Below are positions 24,848-33,600 of a stretch of DNA of 38,255 nucleotides, piece after piece; position 1 is the stretch's first letter, and the number at the start of each line of letters is the position of its first letter. Location of the stretch: the NCBI GenBank assembly GCA_003343705.1, contig QAKR01000002.1, positions 1 to 38,255 of the forward strand, in the 5' to 3' direction. The DNA is from Clostridiales bacterium (GTDB lineage Bacteria; Bacillota; Clostridia; Oscillospirales; UBA644). Position numbers and translations under genes: made by a program. The notes under the pieces are model-generated. The model was not told the DNA's origin, made no database searches, and saw only the letters and a list, made by a program, of their open reading frames with translations.

Positions 24848-24867
24848 TTGATAGTCAATATCAAATT
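24845..24867. promoter_or_regulatory. Predicted Fur-family operator (9-5-9 palindrome)
   Basis: Perfect inverted repeat with arms AATTTGATA (24845-24853) and TATCAAATT (24859-24867) around GTCAA. It covers the -10 edge and the expected transcription start, where a bound repressor would block initiation. Placed in front of a Fur-family gene, it is most simply that protein's autoregulatory site (inference). Confidence 0.65.
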
Positions 24868-24878
24868 GAGGTGTAAAA

Positions 24879-25271
24879 ATGGGCTACAATACAAAACAAC
24901 GTGAAAGTATAATTTCTTTTTTTGAAAAAAATAAGAATCAAAGCTTTACTGCTTCACAAATTATAAAAAACAAATTAATAAATGTGGGTAATGCAACGGT
25001 TTTCCGTTATCTTGCAGCTTTGTCCGATGAGGGGATATTGAGAAAAACCCAAAGTAAAGACGGTTCTGAATATAGATTTGCAGAAGATTCCTGCAAAAAG
25101 CATCTACATCTTCAATGCTTATCATGCGGCCAAATAGATCACATGGATTGCTGTTTTATGGATCAAATGAATAACCATATTATAAACGATCATCATTTTA
25201 AAATAGATAATACAAAAACCGTAATTTACGGCACATGCGACAAATGCAGATTAAAGGAGAAACAAAAGTGA
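24879..25271 (+). CDS. Fur-family metalloregulator (Zur-like)
   Basis: Metal-responsive repressor, probably zinc-sensing given the genes it precedes. 130 residues, compact for the family. Seen: an N-terminal winged helix (TKQRESIISFFEKNKNQ, NVGNATVFRYLAALSDEGIL, where NATVFRYL is the recognition helix), then the dimerisation domain. The latter has HLHLQCLSCGQIDHMDC (His75, His77, Cys80, Cys83, His88) and a final CDKC (Cys120, Cys123). The four cysteines form the structural zinc site of Fur proteins; the histidines around 75-106 are candidates for sensing. GAGGTG lies 5 nt before the ATG. The stop overlaps the start of the binding-protein gene (GTGA). Zur rather than PerR or Fur is inferred from the neighbouring ZnuA/ZnuB-like genes. 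Confidence 0.85.
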   Translation: MGYNTKQRESIISFFEKNKNQSFTASQIIKNKLINVGNATVFRYLAALSDEGILRKTQSKDGSEYRFAEDSCKKHLHLQCLSCGQIDHMDCCFMDQMNNHIINDHHFKIDNTKTVIYGTCDKCRLKEKQK

Positions 25272-26185
25272 AAAGAATAATATACGCTATATTTTTATCG
25301 ATTTTATTGTTACTGCCGGCTGCATGTGCAAAACCGAGCTCAATAGACGGTAAGGTAAAAATTGTTACAACTATCTTTCCCGCTTACGACTTTGCACGCC
25401 AAGTCGGCGGAGAAAATGCAGATGTTACAATGCTTTTACCACCGGGCTCCGAAAGCCATAATTACGAACCTACTGCAAAAGATATTATTAAAATACAAGA
25501 ATGCGACCTTTTTATTTATAACGGCGGTGAAAGCGATGCTTGGGTTGAAAAAGTATTATCCTCGCTAGAAAAAAAACCGGAAAACATGAAAATGATCCAT
25601 ACAGTTTCTACTGTCAATGAGGAAATTACAGACGGAATGGAACATAACAACACAACAACCGGAAACGAAATAGACGAACATATTTGGACAAGCCCCAAAA
25701 ACGCAATAAAGATTGTTCAGGGAATTTGTGCCAAGATCTGCATAATTGATGGGAAAAACAGCTCTGTGTACGAAAATAATGCACTTCAATATGTAGAAAA
25801 AATACAAAATATAGATCGGGAATTTGATACGTATTTTTTAAAGCAAGAAAACAGAACAATGATATTCGGGGACAGATTTCCCCTAAGATATTTTAAAGAA
25901 GAGTATGGCCTGACTTGTTATGCTGCCTTTCCAGGCTGTGCATCTGAAACAGAAGCGTCTTCAAAAACCGTGTCATTTCTTATTGATAAAGCAAAAGAAA
26001 CGGGAGCAAAAAAGATATTCTATATAGAATTTTCATCCCATTCCCTTGCAGATACAATAGCCTCTGAAGCCGGCGCAACAAGTGTTTTATTTCACTCCTG
26101 CCATAATGTTACGGCAGATGAATTTAATAACGGATCTACTTATGTATCGTTAATGACGGAAAACTTGGAAAGGTTGCGCGGATAG
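25268..26185 (+). CDS. Metal ABC transporter substrate-binding lipoprotein (ZnuA-like)
   Basis: Cluster A-I binding protein that would capture Zn2+ or Mn2+ outside the membrane. 305 residues from a GTG start at 25268, supported by AAAGGAG 8 nt upstream and by the signal peptide that follows (MKRIIYAIFLSILLLLPAAC, Cys20 lipidated). Seen: VTTIFPAYDFARQVGG (31-48), PPGSESHNYEPTAKDI with His64, and DEHIWTSPKNA with His138. The usual third ligand His is replaced by GDRFPLRYF (201-209) followed by AAFPGCASETEA. The usual C-terminal Asp region reads LFHSCHNVTADEF. This variant ligand set, with Cys224 and Cys278 nearby, may alter metal choice (inference). No His-rich loop beyond EHNNTTTGNEIDEH. Confidence 0.87.
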   Translation: MKRIIYAIFLSILLLLPAACAKPSSIDGKVKIVTTIFPAYDFARQVGGENADVTMLLPPGSESHNYEPTAKDIIKIQECDLFIYNGGESDAWVEKVLSSLEKKPENMKMIHTVSTVNEEITDGMEHNNTTTGNEIDEHIWTSPKNAIKIVQGICAKICIIDGKNSSVYENNALQYVEKIQNIDREFDTYFLKQENRTMIFGDRFPLRYFKEEYGLTCYAAFPGCASETEASSKTVSFLIDKAKETGAKKIFYIEFSSHSLADTIASEAGATSVLFHSCHNVTADEFNNGSTYVSLMTENLERLRG

Positions 26186-26186
26186 A

Positions 26187-27020
26187 ATGGAAATTTTCAC
26201 ATATGATTTTGTTTTGCGTGCGCTTACTGTAGGGCTTCTTGTTTCTGTTTGTGCAGCACTTTTAGGAGTAAGCTTAGTGCTTAAAAAATATTCAATGATA
26301 GGCGACGGGCTTTCCCATGTGGGATTTGGTGCTTTAGCTTGTGCGGCGGCGGCCAATATCGCCCCTCTTCCGGTAGCTGTGGTTGTGGTTATTATAGCGG
26401 CTTTTTTACTAATGATGCTTTCAGAAAGAGGAAAAATAAAAGGTGATGCTGCAATCGCACTTATTTCGGCAGGGGCACTTGCAGTGGGTGTTGTAATTGT
26501 TTCCTTGAGCGGCACAAATATTGATTTAAACTCTTATATGTTCGGAAGTGTTCTTTCCCTTAGTTCCGGAGATGTTTTAATGAGCGTAATCTTGTGCACG
26601 GCTGTTTTATTTTTATATGTTTTTATGTTTGCACGGATTTTCGCCGTTACATTTGATGAAAATTTTGCTCGGGCTACAGGGGTTCACACACGGGCATGCA
26701 ACACACTTTTAGCTGTTTTAACAGCCGTAACGGTTGTTATGGGTATGAGATTAATGGGGGCGTTATTAATATCAAGCTTAATTATTTTCCCATCCATTTC
26801 GTCTATGCATATTTTTTCAAGTTATAAAAAAGTTGTTATTTTAAGTGTACTTCTTTCTGTTTTTTGCTTTATTTCAGGGTTTCTGATGTCTTATTATCTC
26901 GAAACACCTACCGGTGCTACAGTGGTATGTGTAAACGTCGCGTTATTTTTTATATGTTTTGTAATAGATAAAATAAAATATTTATTCTTTAAGTCGAAGA
27001 AAAAAACACAGGAAGGCTAA
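26187..27020 (+). CDS. Metal ABC transporter permease (ZnuB-like)
   Basis: Integral membrane subunit of a zinc/manganese ABC importer. 277 residues with 8-9 hydrophobic segments. Seen: FVLRALTVGLLVSVCAALLG, VLKKYSMIGDGLSHVGFGAL (the conserved D-G-x-S-H of the family), LISAGALAVGVV, FARATGVHTRACNTLLAVL, and MRLMGALLISSLIIFPSIS (the stretch contacting the ATPase). A charged C-terminal end KSKKK follows. The ATG is 1 nt after the binding-protein stop. The ATPase gene normally found beside these two is absent from the operon and from the window, so an ATPase encoded elsewhere must serve it, or the importer is defective. A terminator follows at 27119-27155. Confidence 0.88.
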   Translation: MEIFTYDFVLRALTVGLLVSVCAALLGVSLVLKKYSMIGDGLSHVGFGALACAAAANIAPLPVAVVVVIIAAFLLMMLSERGKIKGDAAIALISAGALAVGVVIVSLSGTNIDLNSYMFGSVLSLSSGDVLMSVILCTAVLFLYVFMFARIFAVTFDENFARATGVHTRACNTLLAVLTAVTVVMGMRLMGALLISSLIIFPSISSMHIFSSYKKVVILSVLLSVFCFISGFLMSYYLETPTGATVVCVNVALFFICFVIDKIKYLFFKSKKKTQEG

Positions 27021-27118
27021 CGCATTTCAAGCATTTTTGATGAAGAACAGGCAAAAATTCGCCAGTCAAAACCATATTGTGTTCAGATCTCTTCGGCTTA
27101 ATAAATAAAATATATAAA

Positions 27119-27155
27119 AAAGTCCCTGTGCTACCAGAGCACAGGGACTTTCTTT
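27119..27155. terminator. Strong bidirectional terminator between permease and SASP genes
   Basis: Perfect 14-bp stem (27119-27132 with 27138-27151), 5-nt loop ACCAG. T-rich sequence follows on the plus strand and an A-run precedes, so it can stop the converging metal-operon and SASP transcripts. Confidence 0.9.
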
Positions 27156-27166
27156 ACCAAAAAGGC

Positions 27167-27352
27167 TTATTTCATGCCGTTTTCGTAATTTTGGATCATT
27201 TTTTTAACCATCTGGCCACCAACACTGCCTACCTGCTTTGCGGTAAGATCGCCATTGTAACCCTGTTTGAGGTTAACGCCAACTTCGCCTGCAGCTTCCA
27301 TCTTAAACTTGTTAAGAGCTTCACGTGCTTGCGGTACTAATCCTTTAGCCAT
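27167..27352 (-). CDS. Alpha/beta-type small acid-soluble spore protein
   Basis: DNA-binding protein that coats and protects the chromosome in the dormant spore and is degraded by GPR protease at germination. 61 residues from an ATG at 27352, with GGAGAG upstream; a longer frame start at 27370 precedes this site. Seen: LVPQAREALNKFKMEAAGEVGVNL, i.e. the first signature with the GPR site region, and the second signature LTAKQVGSVGGQMVKKMI. At the protease site the usual Glu-Phe/Ile reads Glu-Val. Ends with a bidirectional terminator shared with the metal operon. Upstream is a sigma-G-type promoter, fitting forespore expression. Shows that the organism is, or recently was, a spore former. Confidence 0.93.
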   Translation of the reverse strand: MAKGLVPQAREALNKFKMEAAGEVGVNLKQGYNGDLTAKQVGSVGGQMVKKMIQNYENGMK

Positions 27353-27421
27353 TTTTTTTCTCTCCTTCACATTGTGTGAAATCTATTTTAATTCCCTCAG
27401 CCGGATTTCCGACTGCACTAA

Positions 27422-27451
27422 TATTATGAGAAATTCATTGTCTATAATTCA
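27422..27451 (-). promoter_or_regulatory. Sigma-G-like forespore promoter of the SASP gene
   Basis: Minus strand: TGAATT (27451-27446), 17-nt spacer, CATAATA (27428-27422), close to the sigma-G pattern TGAATA / CATACTA known from Bacillus ssp genes. About 70 nt before the ATG. The remainder of 27453-27612, before the glucan synthase gene, is AT-rich with no clear promoter. Confidence 0.55.
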
Positions 27452-27612
27452 TGTATATTTTGGATGTTAAAAAAAGGCAATAAGATTTTTTTTCTTACCT
27501 ATTAAATATAGATAACCGTTATAACAACAATCATTTTATATAAATAAAAAATTGGAAAAATAAATAAAATATCCTTTGTTTGGCAACAATATTTTTAAAT
27601 GAGGTGTTTTAT

Positions 27613-30600
27613 ATGAAATATCTAATAAAAGAGATAAAAAACGGTTATGACGAACTTAAAAAGAATGAACAAGAAGCTGTTCGGGATAATTTTCACTTAC
27701 TCCATGCAACCTATGAGTCTTTAATAGTTTCACTCAAGAAAAAAGATCTTCCGGGTGATGGAGATAATCCAAGGCTTTTTGAATATGCTGCCGGGTTATG
27801 TAAATTAACAAAAAACAAACTTGACCGGGAAGGGCTTGACAATTTTTTAGACGGGCTTGCAAAAAACATTGAACTTACCAACGATGAGATAAGCGTTATA
27901 ACAGACATGTTTTTTGCTGCATTGTTTTTAAGTGTTTGCCGCAATGCTGCCCGTGAAAACGGCCGTGAACGAATTTTAAACGCTATAAAATCAATACGGT
28001 TTTTAAAAAATTATTCCAGTGAAGATTTATATGAAAAATTAAGCGGATGTGAAAAGCTGTTTTCACGAGATGAAATATATCGTAAACTTGATCGCAACTC
28101 TAAAAATCTTTATAGATATAAGCTTTCGGAAATGGCTAAAAAAGAAAAAATTTCAGAAGCGGAGCTTTTACGTACACTTTTTGAATATACAGCACAGGCA
28201 ACGCATCCAAATGAAAAAAATATAGGTTTTTATCTTTTTGAAAAAAATACCGCCTCTGCATATATACCCATTACAATTATTCTGCCTTTTGTTATTGCAT
28301 TTATAACAGGATTTTTAACCAGAAGTATTTGGGTCGGTGTCTTATCTCTTTTCCCTTATTGGGAAATCATTAAAACCCTTACGGAATTTTTATATTCCAA
28401 ATTTATAAAACCAGAGCCTCTTTTAAGAATGGAAACAAAAAAAGGCGTTGCAAAAACACTTGTAACACAAATCACACTTATCTGCGATAAAAAAAGTGTT
28501 GATTCTGCAATTGGTAACATCGAAATTTCATATTACGCAAATAAAACGCCGAATATGCTTTTCGGAATTCTTGCAGATCTCCCTGCATCACGAGAAAACA
28601 TAACTGACAATGACCTTGAGTTAGTTTTATATTTTAAAAAACGTATAATTGAGTTAAACGAAAAACATCCGAATGTTTTTTTTGCTGCGGTACGCAAACG
28701 AACCCTTGACGAAAATAATTTTTTCTCAGGACGTGAAAGAAAACGCGGTGCCGTTGAAGATTTTTTAAAAGCAACACGGGGAAAAAATCTTGATGACTTC
28801 TTACTTCTAACCGGAGATATAACCGGGGCAGAGTATTTTTGTGCCCTGGACAGTGATACCGAACCTCAACCGGATACGATACGAGAGCTTGTGGGGATTT
28901 TAGAATATCCGCTTTACAAACCTGTGGTTAATAAAGACGGTACAGCGGTTGAAAGCGGTTATGCAATTGCAGCACCGAGAATGGAGGTTTTACTTTCTTC
29001 AGCACGCGAAAACTTTTTTTCAAAAGTTATAAGCGGATTCGGCGGAGTGGAAATTTATTCAAATCCGTCATTTTCCATATATCAAGACCTCTACGGTGAA
29101 GGCATTTTCGCCGGTAAAGGCGTTATTAATATTAATTGTTTTTTACGTGTTTTAAATGGCGCATTACCTAGCAACACCGTTCTGAGCCATGATATATTAG
29201 AAGGTTCGCTTTTAAGAACCGCTTATGCTTCCGATGTTGTTTTTGCTGATAATACACCTAAAAATCTATTATCATTTTGTTCACGTGATCATAGATGGAT
29301 ACGCGGAGATATTCAAAACCTTATATTTATGAAAAAGCCTTTTTCCGCTCTTTCGCAATATAAGCTTTTTGATAATGCACGTCGTGTTATAACCCCGCCT
29401 ATTTTATTGTTTTTATTTTTACTCTCCCCTGTTTTAAGTTATAATCTCTGTGTACTTGCACTTATTACTCTTTTTTTACCTGCTGTTCTTTCTATTATAA
29501 ACTCTATAATTGACGGCAGCCTGTTCAGAGGAGTTTTCTTCAGAACAAAAACATTTTCTTCATTGTTTTATGATGTATCACAACCTCTTTTTAATATTCT
29601 TTTTCTGCCTTTTATCTCATGGGTACGAATTAATGCAACTATAAAAGCTGTTTTCAGGCTTATCACTAAAAGAAACTTACTTGAATGGACAACAGCAGCA
29701 CAAAGTGATAAAAAAATCAAAGGTAAATTTTTGGAATATTTATTTAAAATGCCGGCTCAATTTATAGGCTTGATTTTTATTTTCGCACCGCCCATGTTAT
29801 GGTTTACCCTTATTTGGATTGCAGCTATACCAATAGCATACTTTTCCGCACGCCCTGAAAAGAAAAAACACACTGACTTTGATATTTTACCCTATGCAAG
29901 GGATATGTGGAAATATTTTGCCGATTTACAAAACGAATCAAACAATTTTCTGCCTCCTGATAATTTCCAACAAATCCCGTTAGGAGTAGCTGCACGGCGC
30001 ACTTCTCCTACAAATATCGGGCTTTCTCTTTTATGTGCCCTGGGGGCATACGACCTAAGCATTATTGACGAAAACACACTTCTCACTTTTATTGAAAATT
30101 CAATAAATACAATTGAACGTATGGAAAAATGGAAAGGGCATTTATATAACTGGTATGACACTTCAAATTTAAAACCCCTTAATCCTCGTTATGTTTCAAG
30201 CGTCGATAACGGGAATTATGCAGCGTTTTTATACACATTGAAAAACGGGCTTTATGAAATAGATTCAAGGCGTGCACAAAACTTAGCTGCCCGTATAAAA
30301 CGTTTGTTAGACAACACTGATTTTTCTCTTCTTTACGATAAAAAGAAAAACCTTTTTCATATAGGTTATGATGTTGAGAAAAATGAATATTCAACAAGCT
30401 ATTACGACTTATTTGCATCTGAAGCAAAATTGCTTTCATATTATGCGATAGCCAAAAGGCAAATCCCTAAAAAAAATTGGCAGACGCTTTCAAGATTCCC
30501 GTTTCGGAAAAACGGTCGTCTTGGTATAAAATCATGGACAGGCACAATGTTTGAATACTTTATGCCCAATATACTTTTACCTGCAATAGACGGATCTCTT

Positions 30601-33600
30601 TGCGATGAGTCTTTGCGATTTGCCCTTGCAGAGCAAATCAAAGCCGGAAAAGACGGATTATGGGGCATTTCGGAAAGCGGTTTTTATTCATTTGACAGCG
30701 GCCTTGCTTATCAATACCGTGCCTTCGGGGCACCTGTGCTGGCACTTAAAAAAGCTGCGTTTAACAACGTTGTTTTATCTCCTTATTCAACTTGGCTTAC
30801 TCTTCCCCTTTTTCCCGAAAAAGCCATACCAAACCTTAATAAGCTTGAGGCTGCCGGATTATATGGTAAATATGGGTTTTATGAAGCTTTAGACTTTTCC
30901 GTATCGCCCCCTGCAACTGTCTGCAGTTTTATGGTTCATCACATTGGGATGTCTTTTCTTTCTGCTGTAAACTATGCAAAAAACAATATAATGCAAAAAC
31001 GTTTTATGTCAAATGAAATGTGTGCTTTTTCAGGCCTCTTGGAAGAAAAACTTATACCTGTTGTTGTAAACTATAAACCAATAACAGTGGGTAAACACCG
31101 TAAAGAACGATACTTTTCAAAGGGAGATGAATACCATGATATTCGCCCGGATTTCCCAAATGCATTAACGCTTTCCAACGGAGCATTAACCGCAACGTAT
31201 TGCGACAGCGGGATTTCCACACTGTCTTTTAACGGAAAAGATGTTATCCGTGAACGTGATATATCAAATCCAAAAGGGATGTTTGCTGTTTGCCGGATAG
31301 GAAACAAAATACTTCCGCTGACATATTCCCCTTCAGGCGATACCGAAACATCATATCGTGTCTTTTTTGATGAAGGAGAGGTTTTATACTATTCACGTAA
31401 AAAAGATGCCGAAGCTCGTCTGTCATCAACTGTTGCGCCTGATGAAAATTGCCAGATATGGGATCTGTCCATTAAAAACAATTCTCAAAAAATACGAGAT
31501 ACTTCTGTTATCTTTTATACTGAACCTGTTTTGGCAAACGGGATCTCAGAACAAGCTCACCCGGCTTTTTCAGCGTTGTTTATAGAAAGCCTTTTTGAAA
31601 ACAACACACTGTATTATCATCGCCGCCCAAGAGAAAGCAGCAGTGAAAGCCTTTGGCTTGCAATAAAAAGCACAGAGCCCTTTGAGTTTGAAACAACACG
31701 TTTTTCTGTCCTTGAAAAAGGAGGAGAAAAAACACTTGAATACGCGTTTTCTAAAAGATTTTCATCAGACCCTAGGGGGCCTGTAGATCCCTGTGCCGCA
31801 ATAAAATTCACAATGCAAATACATCCCAAGGAAATAGCGGAAAGAACTATCTTTTTAGCAGTCGGGAAAACACGCCAGGAGGTTGATAAAGCTCTTGAAA
31901 ACACAATGATAAAAGACTCTGAAGCATTACGGGCAGAGCTTACGGCTTCAACTTATGCCAGATATGATAATAATAAAATTAAAAAAGAAGATGTTTATAT
32001 TTTTAATCTGGTACGGTCTGCCATGCTTAAAAACGAAAACAATTTATACCGCCCCAAAGAATACCGCAATCTTTCCGGGATTGAAAATTTATGGAAGTAC
32101 GGTGTTTCGGGTAATTTCCCCATAATGCTTGTTAAAGTTGACGAAACATGCGTTGAAAACAGTGAAGGGTTCATGAAATCATTTTATCTCATGAAACGAT
32201 ATAAAATCAATTGTGAAGCTGTTTTTTGTTTTTCTGAAAATGTGGGTTATGACAGGCCGATTTACAATAAATTACGTGAATATGTTTTACAAACAGGGCT
32301 TGAACCTTTTTACGAAAAAAGAAACGGTATTTTCTTAGTTAATATTGCAAGCTTTGCAGACTTTTCACTTTTTGCTTCCGTTTCACGTTTTTATGCAGAT
32401 CTTTCAAAAGGCTGGAATGTCAAACATCCGAGAAGAAGTTTTGAAAAGCCGGGAGAATTAATTATATCAAAAGGCACACCTGTACAATATCTTTACAAAA
32501 CAGGTGTGGGTGGGTTTACTCAAAAAGGATTTGCGGTTGACGATAAAATACTTTTCCCCAACAGACCTCCATGGACTCATATTCTTTGTAATCCCACTTT
32601 CGGAACCGTTGTATCAGAAAGTTCTCTGGGGTTCACTTACGCATTCAATTCGCAAAAAAACCCACTCACCCCTTGGGAAAATGATATTATAAACGATAAT
32701 ACAGGCGAAAAGCTAACCCTGACACTTGGTAAAAACACTTTTGACATTCTCAGTGGCGCAACTGCTGTTTTTGAAAAAGGTTTTGTATTGTACGAATCTG
32801 TCTGTAATAATGTAAATGTAAAAGTTAAAGTTTTTGTACCCAATAAACTTAATGTTAAAATCATTGAATTGGCAATTGAAAACAACAGTGATGAAACAGC
32901 TTCTGTTCTTTACTCCCCTAAAATTGTAATGGGAAGAGGGCTGGGAACTGTTAACAAAACCATAGGCGGAAATGCAATTTATTATACAAACCCATTAAAT
33001 GCTGAGTTTGCAAGCACTGTATGTGTGCTTTTCGGTAACCGTGTAAGGGTAACATCAAGGGGGCTTGTTCATTACTGTGATAAAACATCCCAAAGTTCTT
33101 GCCGTTTTGTTTTAGGTTGTGAAGGCTCGCAAAAACGTGCTCACGCACTAATGAAAACATTTGAAAACACAAGCAGATTTGAACAGGAATCTGAAAAAGT
33201 CAAAAAACTTTATCAAAATCAAAACGGTATTATAATTAAAACAGCAAATCAAGAATTAAATTTATTTTTCAATAATTTCTTATCATATCAAATAAGAAAT
33301 TCCCGATTACTTTCACGTACTGCATTCTATCAAAGCGGCGGTGGCTATGGTTTTCGTGACCAGCTCCAGGATGCGGCTTCTCTTGTCAGTGTTGATGCAA
33401 AGCCTCTCAAACATCAAATCATTCAAGCTTGCCGCCATCAGTTTTCACAGGGAGATGCTATGCATTGGTGGCACGATGGGTTTGGCAAACGTGCAGACGA
33501 AGGTGTTCGCAGCCGCTCTTCAGATGATTTCTTATGGCTTGTATTTGCTGTATGTGAATATGTTGAAAAAACAGAAGATATTAATTTTTTACGCCGTTCA

